A stretch of 57,669 nucleotides of DNA from an uncultured Erysipelotrichaceae bacterium (GTDB lineage: Bacteria; Bacillota_I; Bacilli_A; Erysipelotrichales; Erysipelotrichaceae), in contig CACYXJ010000021.1 in NCBI GenBank assembly GCA_902778375.1, forward strand, positions 1-57,669, read 5' to 3'. The position numbers and the translations under genes are program-made. The notes under the pieces are model-generated. The model saw only the letters and a list, made by a program, of their open reading frames with translations. It ran no database searches and was not told the origin of the DNA. Of this stretch, positions 57,101 to 57,669 are shown piece by piece. Position 1 is the first letter of the stretch; each line of letters begins with the position of its first letter.

Positions 57101-57669
57101 CCGCCGGTGATCAGACCGCCGCCGGCACTGTCTCTGATCGTCACTTTGCCTTCGACATATAAGACCATGCCGCCTGCGGCCGGTTCCTGCAGATTTCTGT
57201 CGATCGTCTGGCCGTTCAGATCAAGAATGATATTCTTGTCCTTCGGAATTCTCAGAGCAACATCGTCAGCTGCTGCTGTAATTGGCTGGCTGAGGGTAAT
57301 CGTTTCACCATCCTGGGCATGATCGATCTTCGACTGCAGTTCCTTCCATGGTGACTCGTCCCAGGACGCGACGAAAACAGCACTCTGATCGAGCGTGAGT
57401 TTCTCTCCCGGTTTTACGATATTGTCAGGATTGCCATCAACATACCAGCCGGCAAAGGCGCCGCCGTACAGATCATATCCGCATGCCGGCACAGTAAATT
57501 CAATGCCCTTGCCGATGACCCGGTCCGCCATCTCGCCGGTCGCATCTTCATGTCCCGGTTGGAATTTCAGGGTAAGCGGGAGCACCAGCATGACTTCCCC
57601 ATCCAGTTCCTGGAAGACACCGTACGCCGGATCATCACTGATATAGTTGGCACTTGTACTTCTGCCTTT
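48118..57669 (-). CDS. Giant repetitive surface protein, 5' end outside the window
   Basis: At least 3,183 residues; the frame is open to the window edge, so the signal peptide is not seen. The N-terminal third alternates right-handed beta-helix stretches (GGGIVNYGRLTMRGGFISYN, GTLTMTGGTVENNHAS) with InlB/Listeria-Bacteroides-type repeats (GYRFKGWQIG ... LTALW). The central and C-terminal two thirds consist of ~60-75-residue repeats such as ATCTEKGETTYTA ... GHDWGEPTYTWSDDNSTVTA, and CxxC-bearing variants (HYECEKCHKYYADEAGTQ). The C-terminus has KVPDTSDRG, a hydrophobic helix (LHWLAVMTASLLVMFIALRK) and a basic tail, like a cell-wall sorting signal with a degenerate motif. Probable adhesin or surface layer filament. 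It is followed by a strong terminator. Confidence 0.88.
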   Translation of the reverse strand, partial: KGRSTSANYISDDPAYGVFQELDGEVMLVLPLTLKFQPGHEDATGEMADRVIGKGIEFTVPACGYDLYGGAFAGWYVDGNPDNIVKPGEKLTLDQSAVFVASWDESPWKELQSKIDHAQDGETITLSQPITAAADDVALRIPKDKNIILDLNGQTIDRNLQEPAAGGMVLYVEGKVTIRDSAGGGLITGGNNSSTVVSEVGGGIHIEYGEVIFESGTISGNTASRGAGIINNRGTLTMTGGTVENNHASRIGGGIDAINGNTKIQGGKIINNICDNLGGGIVVSSSGTYFSGSPIIKDNKGKDGIDANVYVSASGVMNIDGPLSDDAVIYLTHPWVEKVDEPVTVTGGLPKNGNFDVIYSDNNYYKGYDTNGELVFGKTKVTVTVNSGDKAEQHVTESTDYAQNSWLTLPECPWEPLKGYRFKGWQIGTEVYQPKKQIQLTGDMEITALWTSPWKELQEKIDLAGETSVTIVLDEDVIASPYDVPLVIGKDQHITIDLNGCMINRNLEVPVDNGSVLVNNGNLTIVNNGASLKGIITGGNTTGDGGGIVNYGRLTMRGGFISYNHADGNGGGIYDVGRFDQYTSTYIENNTAGKSGGGVYIDSTIHGTLHSYLMFGGTVYGNSAAVSGGGVYGDGDFIVTGDAHINGNTVANKANNLYINAEDGEPKYDRMVNTLGVRAYVGITSEIAPQYGQPVTVMKRMSGNFSSAHLYSDDPAYVIIETEDYEAQLAVGVTIDFEKGDPLAAGTMKPVVTAAGMEYTVPECTFTLEDTKFAGWMVDDDPKQLVAPGDKITPEKDTTLTALWGSPWQDLQEKINNAKDGDVIVLSDDVRAMPTDSALVIPAGKNITIDLNGHSIDRNLQNKLTDGGAIMNIQGTLTVTDSAGGGTLTGANNDSANPYTAGSVTVNGGTFILKGGTITGNYSYFSGGVHPVANGTFIMEGGAIENNKAHICGVSMVDLNTTVDIRGGTITNNTADSHGNISVSRGTFKVSGNPVITDNIAGGKTCNVELRNGIITVAGMLDKDARIGVYGMKNGIFTSGLPGKGVIENFVSDNELATGYSQEGEGVFGPAAIVTFDPGTGSGETYTVRVCKESYYILPQNTFTAPQGKTFDCWGIGPEGYFAGQVVRIDKDTVFTALWKNDPIKNLTIHWSSRDGIDLVEPLVLKADEGTKLLNVIGPNEDKITYRFKKDGYKPATGKTVFGLFLPQPLSDYKTMDEAIAAQIDMEEVLSNDRDIYYAMIKIQTKIDIDLFTVWCGTEAGQMQPRGYIDQSSYSIDDGIYFIESETDHSRPDYTLIGGQTAYIEIRLEPEPGVVYPDKVEDLQIKINGATLLNYSYWGEKVHITASTPVVHDPDKAKKENERTATCTEAGGFDKVVYCKECYEEISRIFIEITPAIGHDWRETVYHLSSNKTYLVAQRICNHQTTPECVEREQAIITSSEVTKPATCEEDGETTYISAPFTNPAFKIQTITVKDVPKTGHNWGEATYTWSADNSKVTAERICKNDPSHKQTETVETVMHEETAPTCTEDGSRTYTAIFRNSAFEPQTKTETVPATGHDWGEPSYTWADDNSKVTAERVCKNDSSHNETETVDTVMTESPATCEEDGERIFTAVFANPAFSAQTMKEVIPASGHDWGEPVYEWNYDNSSVTAKRICQNDSSHIESETVTTSAQVTKPATCTEKGETTYTAAFGSSAFTVQTKTIANIDALGHDWDEGTVTKPATCEEDGVMTYTCQNDSSHTRTEVLPKTGHLPSEKSVRENEVKPTCTTEGSYDEVFYCQHCGKELRRDHYTEAALGHDWTEWKVIKEATEDEEGLERRTCRRCSETEERPIPHKDHEHQMKHYDTVAATCTETGLKEHYECEKCHKYYADEAGTQEVTYESLLINALGHDVTRHEEDRVEATCTNFGHYYIVIECERCHEVVSRTVVGIPKKGHDWGKVSYTWAADNSTATAERTCKNDPSHVESETAAVKSEVTKEPTCTEAGERTYTVTFTNSAFEAQTKTEVIPATGHDWDTPVYEWSFDNSTVTATKTCKNDPDHVVSETVQTTSSVTTLPTCTEAGETTYTAEFTDTSFKPQKKTLSDVEPLGHDYSAPVYSWSADNSTVTARMTCDRCGHAVEETVVTVQEISVKPTCTEKGTTTYTAEFENEAFETQTKSLKDINALGHNWDEGTVTKQATCEEAGVMTYTCRNDSSHTKEEVIEATGHSPAEAVMEDFEAATCTTPGGYDEVIYCEICHQELARDHHTEPALGHNWGEWKVIEEATEDKDGLERRECTRCDEAEERAIPHLDHVHEMTHVDEKPATCTTTGLKEHYECSKCHRYYSDEEGIYEVSYEDLIIPTASHQYAHKTENRVDATCTTVGHYDMVVYCEKCKEVISRTIVSIPKKGHDWGEPTYTWSDDRSTVTAEAICRNDESHVLSETVAATSSVTIEPTCTRPGEMTYTATFTDEHFEPQTVTEEIPAKGHDWGTPEYRWSSDNSTVTATKTCLNDPSETVSETVKTTSKETKKPTCTDKGEIEYTAVFSDSSFKTQTKTVLIDETGHDWDEPVYEWSYDNQTVTAKRICKNDPSHEEKETVTTIAEVTRKPKCEEKGETTYTAVFTGSGFKVQTKTVEDIDATGHYWDEGTVTKPATCEEDGIMAYTCQNDSSHTRTEVIPATGHLPGNAVKEIIKEATCTEEGSYDEVFYCQHCGKELRRDHYTEAALGHDWSKWQVITEATEDEEGLERRTCGRCGKTEERPIPPKGHEHLMKHYDAVAATCTETGLKEHYECEKCHKYYADEAGTQEVTYESLIIKATGHEGDSSREDGAAPTCTNVGYYYIVVRCTKCGEVVSRTVVSVPKLGHDWGEPTYTWSDDKATVTAERTCQNDPSHTEKETAAVKTEVTKEPTCTEAGEKTYTAAFKNEAFETQTDTEEIPAKGHDWGTPVYEWADDNSTVTATKTCQNDPSEKVTETVQTASKVISEPTCTEKGETEYTAEFSDPSFITLRRREETAALGHDWSEWIVVREPSAEAEGLEQRTCQRCGETETRSIPKPEEIHYRVTAGDGSTWTRGSGDMVFRFKRNTEDETTFSHFIGIRVDGNDVAASNYTAEAGSVIIRLHPQYLNTLSVGEHVLTALFDDGSSDTAHFTITEPKKDDTKPDSKVPDTSDRGALPALHWLAVMTASLLVMFIALRKRLIHR
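49131..53225 (-). repeat. Three super-repeats of exactly 1365 bases (455 codons)
   Basis: Within the giant protein gene the units 49131-50495, 50496-51860 and 51861-53225 have the same order of sub-repeats. Landmarks such as the CATGG after CCCCAGT (49131, 50496, 51861) and the CGTAGTGTTCCTTCAG block (49356, 50721, 52086) are spaced by exactly 1365 bases. The first and third units are closer to each other than to the middle one. Confidence 0.85.

Noticed and set aside
48118-57669. CRISPR-like spaced repeats
   Set aside because: The repeats are coding, in frame and differ in length and sequence as protein repeats do; there are no short conserved repeats with unique spacers.

Overview
The window reads as chromosomal DNA of a low-GC Gram-positive gut anaerobe. 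I would place it in or near the Erysipelotrichaceae, as an inference from gene style: class I tagatose-6-phosphate lac genes, LytTR/GHKL two-component pairs, double-glycine leader peptides, a dnaD-nth pair and a cell-wall-type giant protein. No rRNA or intact tRNA gene and no CRISPR array was seen. Base composition is mosaic: AT-rich accessory DNA at about 0-15.6 kb and 24-37 kb, and more GC-rich, core-like DNA in the lac cluster (15.8-23.7 kb) and from 37.2 kb to the end.

Left accessory region (1-15.6 kb). A MobV-type relaxase with a candidate oriT is followed by a twice-frameshifted serine recombinase. A minus-strand run of small lipoproteins, membrane proteins, a zinc-ribbon protein and a lone ABC ATPase follows. 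This run is a patchwork: two lipoproteins share one signal-peptide cassette, two other genes share one 5' cassette, and a 136-bp piece of a downstream response regulator sits among them. Fragments of further recombinase copies lie at 3.4 and 9.6 kb. Two LytTR response regulator/GHKL kinase pairs come next, then two overlapping ABC exporter half-transporters with a candidate LytTR operator in front of them. A truncated small lipoprotein and a transposase fragment close the region.

Lac region (15.8-23.7 kb). A complete lacABCDFEG operon encodes lactose uptake by phosphotransfer and the tagatose-6-phosphate pathway. A small XRE regulator precedes it and divergent lacR follows; TGTTYGA repeats cover the lacR promoter and recur in the promoter of the XRE gene. 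Transposase fragments flank the block on both sides, and a decayed mannose-family PTS (EIIB joined to EIIC) lies beside lacR.

Central accessory region (24-37 kb). An OLD/PARIS-like AAA ATPase plus DUF3226/TOPRIM-like gene pair is expressed from what looks like a captured transposase start. Next come an iteron-like array, a 47-codon membrane peptide homologous to the truncated one at 15 kb, two secreted proteins, and a LytTR regulator with a degenerate, probably non-catalytic GHKL protein. A pair of 37-bp repeats resembling a tRNA-Thr 3' end follows, then three small proteins with double-glycine leaders, a membrane-anchored 2H-phosphoesterase-like protein and an IS110-family element with one frameshift.

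Right core-like region (37.2-57.7 kb). This holds a lipase-like hydrolase without signal peptide, a dihydropyrimidine-dehydrogenase-like iron-sulfur flavoprotein lacking its usual NADPH module, and zinc-ribbon/TPM membrane proteins. It also holds nth and dnaD, a very large receptor-type SpoIIE phosphatase with an extracytoplasmic propeller, and a giant surface protein of at least 3,183 residues that runs off the right edge. The giant protein contains three consecutive super-repeats with a period of exactly 455 codons.

Candidates for undescribed biology are the ATPase/TOPRIM pair joined to a transposase N-terminus, the double-glycine peptide cluster with the exported 2H-like protein, the unannotated small membrane peptide family, and the cassette-swapped lipoprotein run.
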